Below are positions 1 to 8,075 of a DNA stretch of 14,531 nt, in pieces. The number at the start of each line of letters is the position of its first letter. Position 1 is the stretch's first letter. Under the pieces are notes generated by a model. It had not been told where the DNA came from. It did not search any database and saw only the letters and a list, made by a program, of their open reading frames with translations. Position numbers and translations under genes: made by a program. This DNA comes from Anaeromyces robustus (taxonomy: Eukaryota; Neocallimastigomycota; Neocallimastigomycetes; Neocallimastigales; Neocallimastigaceae). The stretch spans positions 1 to 14,531 of the forward strand of contig MCFG01000693.1 of assembly GCA_002104895.1 (NCBI GenBank), given 5' to 3'.

Positions 1-235
1 CAGACTGAATCTGGTACTTATTCCAAATCTACCATTCTTGTTGCGATCTGCGGCTCTATTGAATGATATCATGCCTGTTGTCTGTAAAAGACAACATATA
101 TTGTTCAATAAATTTAAAACCAACCTCTCCAGGAACGTCTATGTTGATAAACACAAGTAGGACAGCCTTAGTAGGGCAAAATGCCCGAATCCTATTTTCC
201 GACCCTAGTGGAATAGGATAGATAGATAGATCAAT
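1..235. other. GC-richer fragment cut by left edge, probable mobile-element or gene remnant
   Basis: This stretch is clearly richer in G and C than the DNA to its right, which suggests former coding sequence. Several frames are open. On the plus strand, the frame starting at base 2 runs without a stop from the edge to TAG at 158-160, and another frame runs from ATG at 66 to TAG at 219-221. On the minus strand, one frame is open from about 265 to 64 and another from about 148 to the left edge. I recognise no domain in any of them, so neither strand nor product can be assigned. The two hairpins and short GATA repeat at 174-232 would suit the 3' end of a plus-strand non-LTR retrotransposon, but that is inference. 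Confidence 0.35.
174..232 (+). other. Two adjacent hairpins followed by a GATA repeat
   Basis: GGGC (174-177) can pair with GCCC (183-186) around a 5-base loop. Immediately after, ATCCTATT (189-196) pairs perfectly with AATAGGAT (212-219), possibly extended by CC/GG beyond a small bulge. The second stem runs straight into GATAGATAGATA (217-228). Some LINE families end in a stem-loop recognised by their reverse transcriptase, followed by a short tandem repeat, so this could be such a 3' terminus. No protein homology confirms it. Confidence 0.35.
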
Positions 236-296
236 TTTAATTTTACTTTAATTTCTATATGTAGAATTAAAGGGCTTTTGTATATGGGGATTTATT

Positions 297-297
<1 letters not shown>

Positions 298-335
<38 letters not shown>
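298..335. repeat. Poly(T) tract, 38 bases
   Basis: An uninterrupted run of 38 T separates the GC-richer left fragment from the repeat cluster. It could be a simple homopolymer expansion, or on the minus strand the poly(A) tail of an inserted sequence. No AATAAA lies at the expected distance on the minus strand, so the second reading is weak. Confidence 0.8.
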
Positions 336-339
<4 letters not shown>

Positions 340-352
340 ATTATTATATATC

Positions 353-414
353 GGAGGGAAATCCGAAACAATAACAGTAGTACACCCTCTACACTGAAAT
401 TATAATTATTTCAG
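353..414 (+). repeat. Hairpin repeat module, copy A
   Basis: First of three diverged copies of a module of about 60 bases (others at 659-724 and 877-936). GAGGG (354-358) can pair with CCCTC (385-389), with a smaller CGGA/TCCG pair inside the left arm. The module ends in CTGAAAT, a 7-base loop and ATTTCAG, a perfect 7-bp stem. It is followed by the shared text GAAAATAGGTATTAATAACT and an AAAT microsatellite. The family is not recognised. A short non-autonomous retroposon is possible, because the copies sit between A-rich tails. Confidence 0.6.
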
Positions 415-463
415 AAAATAGGTATTAATAACTATTTTATAATAAATAAATATATAAATAAAT

Positions 464-467
464 AAAA

Positions 468-514
<47 letters not shown>
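464..514. repeat. (AAAT)n microsatellite
   Basis: A run of AAAT units about 50 bases long lies inside the repeat cluster. Shorter runs of the same unit occur at about 1055-1083, 9100-9145 and 11378-11404, and TTTA runs at 12248-12278 and 13377-13453. The recurrence is a base-composition habit of this genome rather than a specific element. Confidence 0.8.
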
Positions 515-531
515 AAAAAAAAAGAAAACAT

Positions 532-607
532 AAAAGTGTATTCTCTTCCTTTATATTCTAAAAAAAAAAAAAAAAACATGGAAGTATATTCTCTTCTTTT
601 AAAGTCT
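532..607 (+). repeat. Two copies of a short motif ending in poly(A)
   Basis: A motif reading roughly AGTGTATTCTCTTCCTTT-A-GTCT and followed by a run of A occurs here twice (532-559 and 577-607). It recurs at 798-828, 1087-1115 and 1157-1183. It always follows an A- or AAAT-rich stretch and always precedes poly(A), so it forms the right-hand part of the same repeat unit as the hairpin modules. No function is known to me. Confidence 0.55.
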
Positions 608-658
608 AAAAAAAAAAAAAAAAAAAAAAAAATATTAAAAATATTATTTTACCATTTA

Positions 659-724
659 GAGAGGAATGAAATTCCGAAACAGTAACAGTAGTACCCCTCT
701 ACACTGAAATTATAATTATTTCAG
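659..724 (+). repeat. Hairpin repeat module, copy B
   Basis: Second copy of the module at 353-414 and the best-formed of the three. AGAGG (660-664) can pair with CCTCT (696-700). Inside it, GGAAT-GAA-ATTCC forms a small stem. The module ends with the CTGAAAT/ATTTCAG stem. It is followed by GAAAATAGGTATTATGTATT, an AAAT tract and the short GTGTCTTCTCTTCCTTT motif (798-828) with poly(A). Spacing to copy C is about 220 bases. Confidence 0.6.
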
Positions 725-876
725 AAAATAGGTATTATGTATTAATAACTATTTTATAATAAATAAATAAATAAAAAAAAATAAAAAAAAAAAAAAACAT
801 GAAAGTGTCTTCTCTTCCTTTATAGTCTAAAAAAAAAAAAAAAAAAAAAGGAAAAATATTATTATTTTACCATTTA

Positions 877-936
877 GAGAGGAATGAAATCCCGAAACAG
901 TAGTAACCCTCTACACTGGAATTATAATTATTTCAG
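877..936 (+). repeat. Hairpin repeat module, copy C
   Basis: Third copy of the module. AGAGG (878-882) with CCTCT (908-912) is kept. The terminal stem is slightly damaged (CTGGAAT against ATTTCAG). Downstream the unit is interrupted by about 100 T-rich bases before the shared TATTAATAACTATTTTATAATAAAT text resumes at about 1037 and leads into two more short motifs (1087-1115 and 1157-1183). Confidence 0.55.
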
Positions 937-1312
937 AAATTGATTATATTTTTTTTCTTTTATATATTAAAATGATGTTATAGATTTTTTAGACAGTAAT
1001 TTTTTTTTTTTTTATTTATTTACTTAATCTAAATGTATTAATAACTATTTTATAATAAATAAATAAATAAATAAATAAATAAAAAACATGAAAGTGTATT
1101 CTCTTTCTTTAGTCTAAAAAAAAAAAAAACTATTTTATAATAAATAAAAAAAAATATAGAAGTATATTCTCTTCCTTTAGTCTAAAGAAAAAAAAATATT
1201 CATTATTATCGATAATGTTTTACTGATTTTTTTATTTATTTTTTTTTTAGTATTATTTTTTTTTATTATGTATTTTTTTTTTGATACAATGTATTTTAAT
1301 ATAATAAAATTC

Positions 1313-1367
1313 AATAAAGATTGATGTACGAATTGTGGGCTATAAAAAAAAAAAAAAAAAAAAAAAA
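1313..1367 (+). other. mRNA-like 3' end: AATAAA plus genomic poly(A)
   Basis: AATAAA at 1313-1318 is followed by 25 bases of mixed composition and then 24 A at 1344-1367. A genomic poly(A) run at the usual cleavage distance from a polyadenylation signal is a mark of reverse-transcribed, inserted RNA. The body would extend leftward into the repeat cluster, where no reading frame is recognisable. Homopolymers are common here, so chance is a real alternative. Confidence 0.35.
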
Positions 1368-1380
1368 GTTTTTATGAATT

Positions 1381-1557
1381 ACTGTACTACTTTCTACCCT
1401 TTAGTTAAAAGCTGGTATCTCACTGAATAAATCAACTTCAAATGAATTCCCTATAAATCGTGTTTGTGGTATTCGCCAAGATTGTCCTCTTTATCTCCAA
1501 TTATATTATCATCGGTATTTTAAACTATACATACCACTCTCCCCTTTTAGGTTCTAA
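1381..1557 (+). pseudogene. Decayed reverse-transcriptase fragment of a non-LTR (LINE) retrotransposon
   Basis: One plus-strand frame (codons starting at 1381, 1384 ...) reads TVLLSTL, a stop (TAG 1402-1404), then KAGISLNKSTSNEFPINR, two extra residues, and GIRQDCPL (1468-1491). Stepping two bases on, the sequence continues SPIIL (1494-1508). This resembles motif B of LINE reverse transcriptases, where a segment like SxxFxINRGxRQGxPLSPxLF follows a strand containing xKAxIxxN. The frame ends at TAA 1555-1557. The internal stop, the two-base shift, and the absence of the upstream catalytic region and the downstream (F/Y)xDD box show it is a fossil. It lies directly after a poly(A) end at 1344-1367, so another insertion may have truncated it. 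The codons are less AT-rich than the surroundings, as expected for former coding DNA. The match is from memory of the family, not from a search. Confidence 0.5.
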
Positions 1558-2086
1558 CAAGAATAAAATTAAAATAAAACTAAAAAAAAAAGCCCAATCT
1601 ATAGCTATATTCATTAGAGGAATTATTTTTTGGTGTCTTGAATAAAAATTTATTAACCTTAACATTTTTACTTAAATATCATATCATGTAAACTTTGGTT
1701 TTACCTCCCTTTTCTGTGATTTATGCTATTACTTAAATTCATTGTTTCGATAAATGGGAAAATTATTTTTTTTTTTTGTATTATTTAAGAACTAATTACA
1801 AAATATTTCCACTACGTCTTATTATTATTGGTATGAACTAAAGAATTTCATACCTTAAAAAAAAATAAATTGAAAAGATCTTTCAAAAAAAGGAAATTAA
1901 AAGTTAAGTATTTAGAAAGAGAGAAATTACGAAAAATCTAGCTAAAAGAGCTACTCTACATACATTGATTGTAAATATGGACTATCAAAAGATATATAAG
2001 ATTATGTTCTAACTAATTCCTAATAACAATTTGGATTCTTTTAGATTATGAGAATACGTAAATAGTTTTCAATTTTTAATTATATA

Positions 2087-2117
<31 letters not shown>

Positions 2118-2583
2118 GTTTAATAATAAAAGGAAGGTAAATCAATAACCCATCGAAAATTTTCCTACTTGTTATGGTGAAAAAAAAAAAAAACGTAAAT
2201 TTTTTCTCATTGAATTTTTCGATTGTATGGAATTTTGAATAAAAAATAGAAATACAATTTAAATTCTTAATTACGTTAATGACTTATTCTTGAAATTTAC
2301 CTTTATAACTATTGAAAATAAATTACTGGAAAATATCTATGGATTTAAGGTGAAGAATAGGAAGATAATATATATATAATATTACTTGATACTTAACACT
2401 TTCTATGATGAGCGTTATGCCTTTAAAAAATTAAATATTAATGTGGAACGAAAACAGTAAAGTATTAACTACTAATCAAAAATTTATCAGAATCTCCTGT
2501 TCCCAGTTATTGTAGGTCTATCGCATTTTTTTTACTGTTATTATATCAATTCAGATTCTTTTCAATTGACATAAATAACAATA
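1558..2583. other. Gene-free AT-rich stretch
   Basis: All frames on both strands are broken by frequent stops, and no domain is recognisable. The only structure seen is a run of 29 T at 2089-2117 and several short A runs. Residual decayed LINE sequence to the right of 1557 is possible, but I could not read it. Confidence 0.5.
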
Positions 2584-2658
2584 AGGAACACTCCAGGAAG
2601 CTTCAAGGACGTCGTTGACATCGAAAAGATTAAGGTATGGAATTTATTCCGACACTGA
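2584..2658 (+). other. Isolated GC-richer patch, possible exon remnant
   Basis: From 2584 one frame reads RNTPGSFKDVVDIEKIK and then stops at TGA 2656-2658. Its codons end in C or G unusually often for this window (TTC, AAG, GAC, GTC, GAC, ATC, AAG). An AG acceptor lies at 2584-2585 and a GT (GTATGG) at 2635. No start codon, neighbouring exon or recognisable domain was found, so this may be a broken exon, a fragment of a mobile element, or chance. Confidence 0.2.
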
Positions 2659-5080
2659 TTCGAATGTTATTTCATTTGTTGAATGAGAGAGGTTAGAAGT
2701 TTGATTTCTTTTCTTTTTGTTTATTTAATATATATATATATATTTTTTTAATTCGATTAATATCTGTAATAAGTTTTATTATTTTCTTTTGTAATTCTTT
2801 TATTACTTTTATTTTTTATTTTTACATTTCATGGATGGTATATTCTTTATTTTAATGTAGTCAATATTTCATATGTATATTTAATTTAAATTAATTATTT
2901 TAATTAGAGATTAATCCTGATTTAAAAAAAAAAGATGGAATATTTATAATAAATGAAATAGAAAAAAGTTATTATGTTTCAAGTGAAATATTTTGTACAC
3001 CCCATTCGTTGTTTATAATAATAATTATAATTAATATATAGAATATAATAAACAAAGTTAATTTTCAATCCATTGAAGTGTTTACCAATTGCAGAATATA
3101 TTAGATTATATAAAAAAAGTTAGTATTAGTATTAGTAATTCAAATAATAATAATGGAAAAATAATTTACACCAATTTAACAAATAGCATTAATATATACT
3201 ATATATTTAAGGAAAGGATGATAGAAAACAAAACCTAATATTCAAAGATATATATTATTAGAATGTATTTTTCATTTTTTCATTTTTTTTTTTTTTTTAA
3301 TATTTACATATCAAGGACATTCAATCATTCTATAAGCAAAGTGTATATCATCATTTGAGTATATATTCTTTAATATTTAAAACAAAATAATTTATCCTTA
3401 AACTGAAATAAAAAACAAATCATAATTTTTAATATTATTGGGTAAAAAATCTTCCCAACAATGTATATAGGTAAATGGATGTTTATAGATTTATAAGTAT
3501 TTGGATCATTTTTTGATCTATCGATGGAAAGTGGAAATTTTTGATCATTCAAAATAAATCATTTAACAGTGTATATATTCTTACATTAAAAAAAAATAGT
3601 TGATCTTTGTAATGAGTAAATCTATAGAAAATGCTTTTGTAGATATTTTATTATTTATACAGTTTTGTAACATCAAGAGGAAGAAAAAAAATATTTTATC
3701 GTAATGATGGTATAAAGTTAATTTTCAGTAGTAAATAACTAACAAAAAAAAAACAAATCTTGTCTATTAAAAAAAAAAAAAAAAAGATAATGGAAAAAAG
3801 ATGCCTTAATCACTTATGGTTCTTATACATACATACAATGTTACAAAAATATATTTAAAAATATTACAAAAGAAAAATAAATATTCATTATTATGAAATA
3901 TGTCATTTCATAAATGCATCAGATACTTGATATAATACTTCAAATATTTATATCTTTAACTATATCTAATTATTTCAATATTATGAGTTTAGATTTAGAA
4001 TTTATTAACATGGATTAATAATTATTATAACAAATTAATAAATTTTTATTATTATTATTTTTTTTTTTTATAGATTATTTAAAATTAATAGTATTATTTA
4101 TTTGATTTTTTTTATAAGTATTTTATTATTTTTATTATTTTTATTTTCTTTTCATTATTTTTCTCTGAATAATGAAAATAAAATTGCTTTTCTGTTTCAA
4201 CTGTAATAATTTATTATTTATTATTACTATTATTACTATTATTATTAAGCAATAATAAATTAAAAATAAAAAAAAAAAAATTTAAGATGAAAAAATACTT
4301 GAAGAACAATATAAAAAAAATAAAAATAAAATTAATATATAATATTATAATTGATATAAATATTTTTTTTTCATCGGTGGAAGAAATCTTATATTGTTAA
4401 TATCAATAACTGTTCATCAAAAGAGGAAGGGGAAGTTTTTTTTATCATCATCAAGTAGATCAAATTTTAATTTATTATTTCTTCTTCAATAAATTATTTT
4501 AACTGTTTGTGTGAAAATTTATAATAATACAAAAAACAAAAATAATTATAACTCAAAAAGAAAGAAAGAAAGAAAGAAATAACACAATTGATACTTAATA
4601 ACAATAATATTAATATTATCAATAATCATAAAAGTAATAATAAGTAATTTTTATATATATTTATTTTATTTATTTATTTATCAAATACAGTAAATAATAC
4701 AATTACTGGGTTAATTATATTTATTATAATAAAATATATTGTGTTGTGTTGTATTTATAATGAAATTAATTTCCAGTATATTAAAAAAAATAAATAATTT
4801 TTTTTATACATATATATTACAAGGATAAAAAAAATTAATATAAAATAAAATTAATTCTATAGTAAATATATAAAATAAAAAAAGAAGTACTTTATAAACA
4901 TATATATAGTATTATATAAATAATATTATATATATATATTATTATATTATTATAGTATTAAAAAAATAAACATAATTATTATAAATGCCATATAAAATAA
5001 AAATACATTAAAAATTTATAGACTATAGTAATTTTTTTTTCCTTTTTCTATCAATGTTATTTTTTGGGATATTATTTTGA
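2659..5080. other. Gene-free, extremely AT-rich stretch
   Basis: This intergenic DNA lies downstream of the minus-strand LRR-dockerin gene. It holds A and T runs, a GAAA repeat at about 4557-4579 and many TTA/TAT tracts. A 60-codon minus-strand frame at 3370-3552 has no recognisable domain, and its second half is the Ile/Phe/Leu-rich type expected by chance. A slightly richer patch at about 4363-4510 contains only short open frames. I support no gene here. Confidence 0.5.
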
Positions 5081-5111
5081 TTTATTAGATATTAGGTATT
5101 ATTTATTTATT
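5081..5111 (-). terminator. Candidate polyadenylation signals of the LRR-dockerin gene
   Basis: Read on the minus strand, overlapping AATAAA hexamers lie at 5111-5102, only 12-21 bases after the stop codon, and another lies at 5086-5081, 37 bases after it. The farther one leaves a more usual 3' UTR length. AATAAA is frequent by chance in DNA this AT-rich, so the choice among them is not secure. Confidence 0.35.
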
Positions 5112-5122
5112 TTTTTCTTTTC

Positions 5123-5696
5123 TTATTGTTTACAATAGGAAGGAATACCACACCAGTTATCTCTTTCAATACCCCATGATCCTTCTTCCGTAGTAGCAAA
5201 ATTAGTACATCCAATACAACATGAATAACCATATTTCGTTGACCAACAATCATCACTTTCTTTACCTTTTGTATATTTGTTACGGATTTCTTCATAGGAA
5301 GAAATTCCACACCAACTTTTTTTATTAATATCATAACCCCATTCACCATCAGCATCTTCTGCATATACATGATTTCTAGATTTACCTTTACAACATGGAT
5401 AACCATAAATAAATGCCCAACAAGAGTCATCATCCGTATTTATTTCATTACTACTATTATTACTACTGTTATTGTTATTTTTAGTAGTATCTGTAGGATT
5501 TTCTTCAACATTTCCAGTACATTGTTTAATATTACCTTTACATGAACCTCCTCTTACACAAACTTTTGAAGTATCCATTAAACATTCTTCTGCTTCTTTT
5601 CCAAGGTTCAATTCTCCAACTAAATTGTTATTTTTAGTAACATTACTTTTAAATATAATATATGAAAAAAAGTTATTATTATTATTATTAGTATTG

Positions 5697-5746
<50 letters not shown>

Positions 5747-6398
5747 AATAATTATTAACAATTATTAAATTCTTAAATTAAATTAAATCTTACATAGATG
5801 CTAAGTAAGGTAATGCTTTAAGAGATGTTGGCATGCTTCTTATATCATTATTACTGACATCACTTATAAATAAAAAAAAAGATTATAAAATATTAAAATA
5901 TATTATTAATATCATTAATAAAATAAGAATAAGTCATTATAACATCAATTAAATATATATATATATATATTATATTTACAGATAAATAAGATATTTTAAT
6001 TTTTCAATACTTGGAAATTCTCCAGATAAATAATTATTTGCTAATGATCTGTTAAAATAAATAAAAATTAATATTAAAATATAATTCAATGATTTTGATT
6101 TTAAACTATAATGTTATTTAATATATTAAAACTTACAGCCATTCTAAATTTTGTAAAAAGTTAATTGAAGATGGAATTGCTCCTTTAAAATCATTATTTT
6201 TTAAATCTCTATATAAAAATGAATTATATTTATTTTTATAATTATAAATATTAATATATTAATATGGAATATAATTAATTATAAATATAAGTTTATATAA
6301 TTAAACAATAAAAATATTTACAATTCAGTTAATGCAGCAAAAACGCCTATATCTTCACTAATACTACCACTAAATTCATTATTATTTAAATATCTAAA

Positions 6399-6436
<38 letters not shown>

Positions 6437-7972
6437 CATTATTAGACATTATTAATATAAAAATATTTAATAATAAAATATATATTTTCTAAGAATATAT
6501 TAATATTATCAATAATTACAAATGCTCTAAAGTAGTTAACGAAAATAAAGAGCTTGGTAAATTTCCAGAAAAACCATTTTTAGATAAATCCCTTAAATTA
6601 ATATTATATGATTAATAATATATATATATATATATAGTTATTTTTAATAAAAAAAAATCATTTTAAAAAATATATATTATTATAATTGTTATGATATTTA
6701 TTGAAATATTAATAATAAAATTGTAAAAACTTACAATGATTTTATATTATCTAAATAAGCAAAAGAATTTGGAATAGAACCTTCTAAATCATTTGCATCT
6801 ACATATCTATAATATAAAAAAAATAAAATAAAAAAAAGAGTTAAATATGAATATTATTTATTATAGAGATTAAAGATATAATTGATATTTTATATAATTT
6901 ACTAACAATACTGTTAAGCTCTTTAGTTTTCCTAAAGATTCTGGTAATGTTCCAGAAAAACTATTTTTTGAGAGTTGTCTATATTATTATTCCATTATAT
7001 AAAAAAAATAATTTAAAAAAATTATTTAAAAAAATTATTATATTATATTATAATGTATATCATATTAGTTTAAAAAAATAATTACTTAATAATAATTAAA
7101 AACTAATTAAAAAAAATCAAAATAATAAAATAGCAACTTACAATTCTTTTAAATTTGTTAATTTACCAATATCACTTAATATACTTCCTGAAATATCGTT
7201 ATCATTTAAATTTCTACATAATAATAATTATATATATTTAATATAATTAATATGAATTATATTAATTATCCTATTAAAATATATAAATTAATTACTAAGA
7301 CTTAGTATAATAATAATTTAATTTTTACAAATATTCGAGAGTGGTTAAAGATGTTAAACATGCAGGCATAGTACCAGAAAAACCATTATTCATTAGTTCT
7401 CTAATTTTATTCATAACAAATAAAAAAAAAATTAATTCTTGTTAATTTTCCATCTTTATTCATACACTTTCATATAAAACATATAATGTATTAAAAGTAT
7501 TAAAAATATTTTATTTTATATAATTATATTATTGAAGGAATATTTACAATGATATTAATGAATTAAGGGAACAGAATTTTTGAGATATTGGTTTATTTTC
7601 TAAATATAAATCTGCCATATGTCTATTAAATATATATATATATATATGTTATTATTATATTTTATAGATATATAATATCATTATAATTAATATTTTATAT
7701 AAAGTTTTAATTTTATCTATTATATAATTATATAAAAAATATATATATATATATATTTACACTTTAATAATTTGGTTATCTTGGTTACAATTAATAATAA
7801 TTGGATATTCAAAATCTTTATAAGCATTGCAACATTCATTAGTTCCAAGTTCCCAATATGTTTCTAAGCCATATTCTTTAAATATTTCGGCTAATACATT
7901 ACAATCTTGTGAGGCTGCTAAACCTCCAATTATAACAGTATTTAACAATAATAAAAGAATACTAAAATACAT
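5123..7972 (-). CDS. Secreted leucine-rich-repeat protein with two fungal dockerins, 12 exons
   Basis: Spliced by hand: exons 7972-7761, 7622-7548, 7400-7329, 7213-7142, 6978-6907, 6806-6735, 6591-6520, 6393-6322, 6208-6137, 6048-5980, 5862-5794 and 5645-5123. They total 1452 bases, 483 residues plus TAA. All 11 introns (88-163 bases) start GTAA, or GTTA in one case, end AG, and are phase 2. Residues 1-21 are a signal peptide (hydrophobic core ILLLLL, cleavage near LAAS). Residues 22-70 are an LRR N-cap with C24, paired C47-C48 and C62. Residues 71-95 are an atypical repeat. Residues 96-309 are nine repeats of 23-24 residues fitting LxLxxNxFSGxIPxxLxxLxxL, with N at position 6 in all nine. 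C331, C339, C345 and C352 form a small Cys segment, and 355-384 is an Asn/Ser/Asp linker. Dockerins are C385-I424 and C443-C481. The start is the first ATG, preceded by an A-rich leader. The dockerins imply attachment to the extracellular cellulosome of a gut fungus. The LRR ligand is unknown, and there are no catalytic motifs. Confidence 0.88.
5132..5248 (-). other. Dockerin module 2 (residues 443-481)
   Basis: The C-terminal fungal dockerin starts CWSTKYGYSCC, has WG at 467-468 and WCGI at 474-477, and reaches C481 two residues before the end. Cysteines are C443, C452, C453, C456, C475 and C481. Fungal dockerins of this family (Pfam CBM_10) are about 40 residues long, usually occur in tandem, and bind scaffoldin proteins of the anaerobic-fungal enzyme complex. 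Confidence 0.9.
5303..5422 (-). other. Dockerin module 1 (residues 385-424)
   Basis: The first of the tandem pair starts CWAFIYGYPCC and has WG at 412-413 and WCGI at 421-424. Visible cysteines are C385, C394, C395 and C422. The extra C456 and C481 of module 2 have no counterpart here, so its disulfide pattern must differ slightly. It is joined to module 2 by 18 charged residues (425-442). Confidence 0.88.
5699..5733. repeat. (TTA)n microsatellite in intron 11
   Basis: About eleven TTA units lie in the last intron, whose body reads as AAT repeats on the coding strand. Because no stop occurs in one minus-strand frame, the tract looks like an Asn/Ile-rich protein extension in an unspliced reading. 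The exon 11 donor and the acceptor at 5647-5646 remove it. Confidence 0.75.
5794..7762 (-). other. LRR array, one repeat per exon
   Basis: Exons 2-11 each encode one leucine-rich repeat: exon 2 is 75 bases, exons 3-9 are 72 bases each, and exons 10 and 11 are 69. Introns 2-10 cut between the second and third base of the leucine codon that opens each LxLxxN strand, and the other two split the matching first-strand codon. Canonical repeat cores include LELMNNGFSGTMP, LQLSKNSFSGTLP, LDLSKNGFSGNLP and LDLKNNDFKGAIP. This is the plant-specific LRR subtype, expected to fold as a right-handed solenoid with a concave binding face. Confidence 0.85.
6401..6434. repeat. (TAA)n microsatellite in intron 7
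   Basis: About eleven TAA units lie just inside the 3' end of the intron between exons 7 and 8. On the coding strand this is a TTA tract directly upstream of the acceptor ATTTTTAG, so it serves as the pyrimidine-rich stretch. Its length is likely to vary between strains. Confidence 0.75.
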
Positions 7973-8075
7973 TTTTTTGTTTTTTATACTTTATAAATAT
8001 ACTTTTTTTTTTTTTTTTTTTTTCCGGGTAATAATCATTATTAAATATTAAAACATATAGATATATATATAAATG
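7973..8075 (-). promoter_or_regulatory. Leader and probable core promoter of the LRR-dockerin gene
   Basis: Reading toward the gene, TTTATATATATATCTATATG (8072-8053) is a possible TATA region about 80-100 bases before the start. It is followed by the only GC cluster nearby (CCCGG at 8028-8024), a run of 21 A (8023-8003), and the A-rich leader CAAAAAAATG. A second TATAAAG at 7995-7989 is too close to the ATG to serve as a TATA box unless the leader is tiny. With this base composition, TATA matches are weak evidence. Confidence 0.3.

Noticed and set aside
1460-1645. 61-codon plus-strand frame that looks like a membrane protein
   Set aside because: It has a GTG start after an in-frame stop. The overlapping frame gives the reverse-transcriptase motif, which explains the codon composition better.
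3370-3552. 60-codon minus-strand frame
   Set aside because: The first 25 residues are varied but no family is recognised, the rest is hydrophobic low-complexity, and no exon partners were found.
4363-4510. Slightly GC-richer patch downstream of the gene with short open frames on both strands
   Set aside because: Frames are 45 codons or less, without start codons or domains. A minus-strand end reading KFDLLDDDKKNFPFLF has an in-frame stop 9 codons upstream.
5107-5433. 108-codon minus-strand frame overlapping the dockerins
   Set aside because: Wrong-frame shadow of the dockerin exon. It has no domain, and the dockerin frame has the conserved Cys/Trp pattern.
5646-5761. Ile- and Asn-rich N-terminal extension of the dockerin frame
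   Set aside because: This is the AAT-repeat intron read through. The frame has only a TTG start, exon 11 has a GTAAGA donor, and splicing to 5645 restores the frame exactly.
5472-5768. 98-codon plus-strand frame opposite the last exon
   Set aside because: Antisense shadow ending in a poly-Ile repeat tract.
7827-8051. 74-codon plus-strand frame opposite exon 1
   Set aside because: Antisense of the signal peptide and N-cap exon, ending in a poly(T)-derived Phe run.
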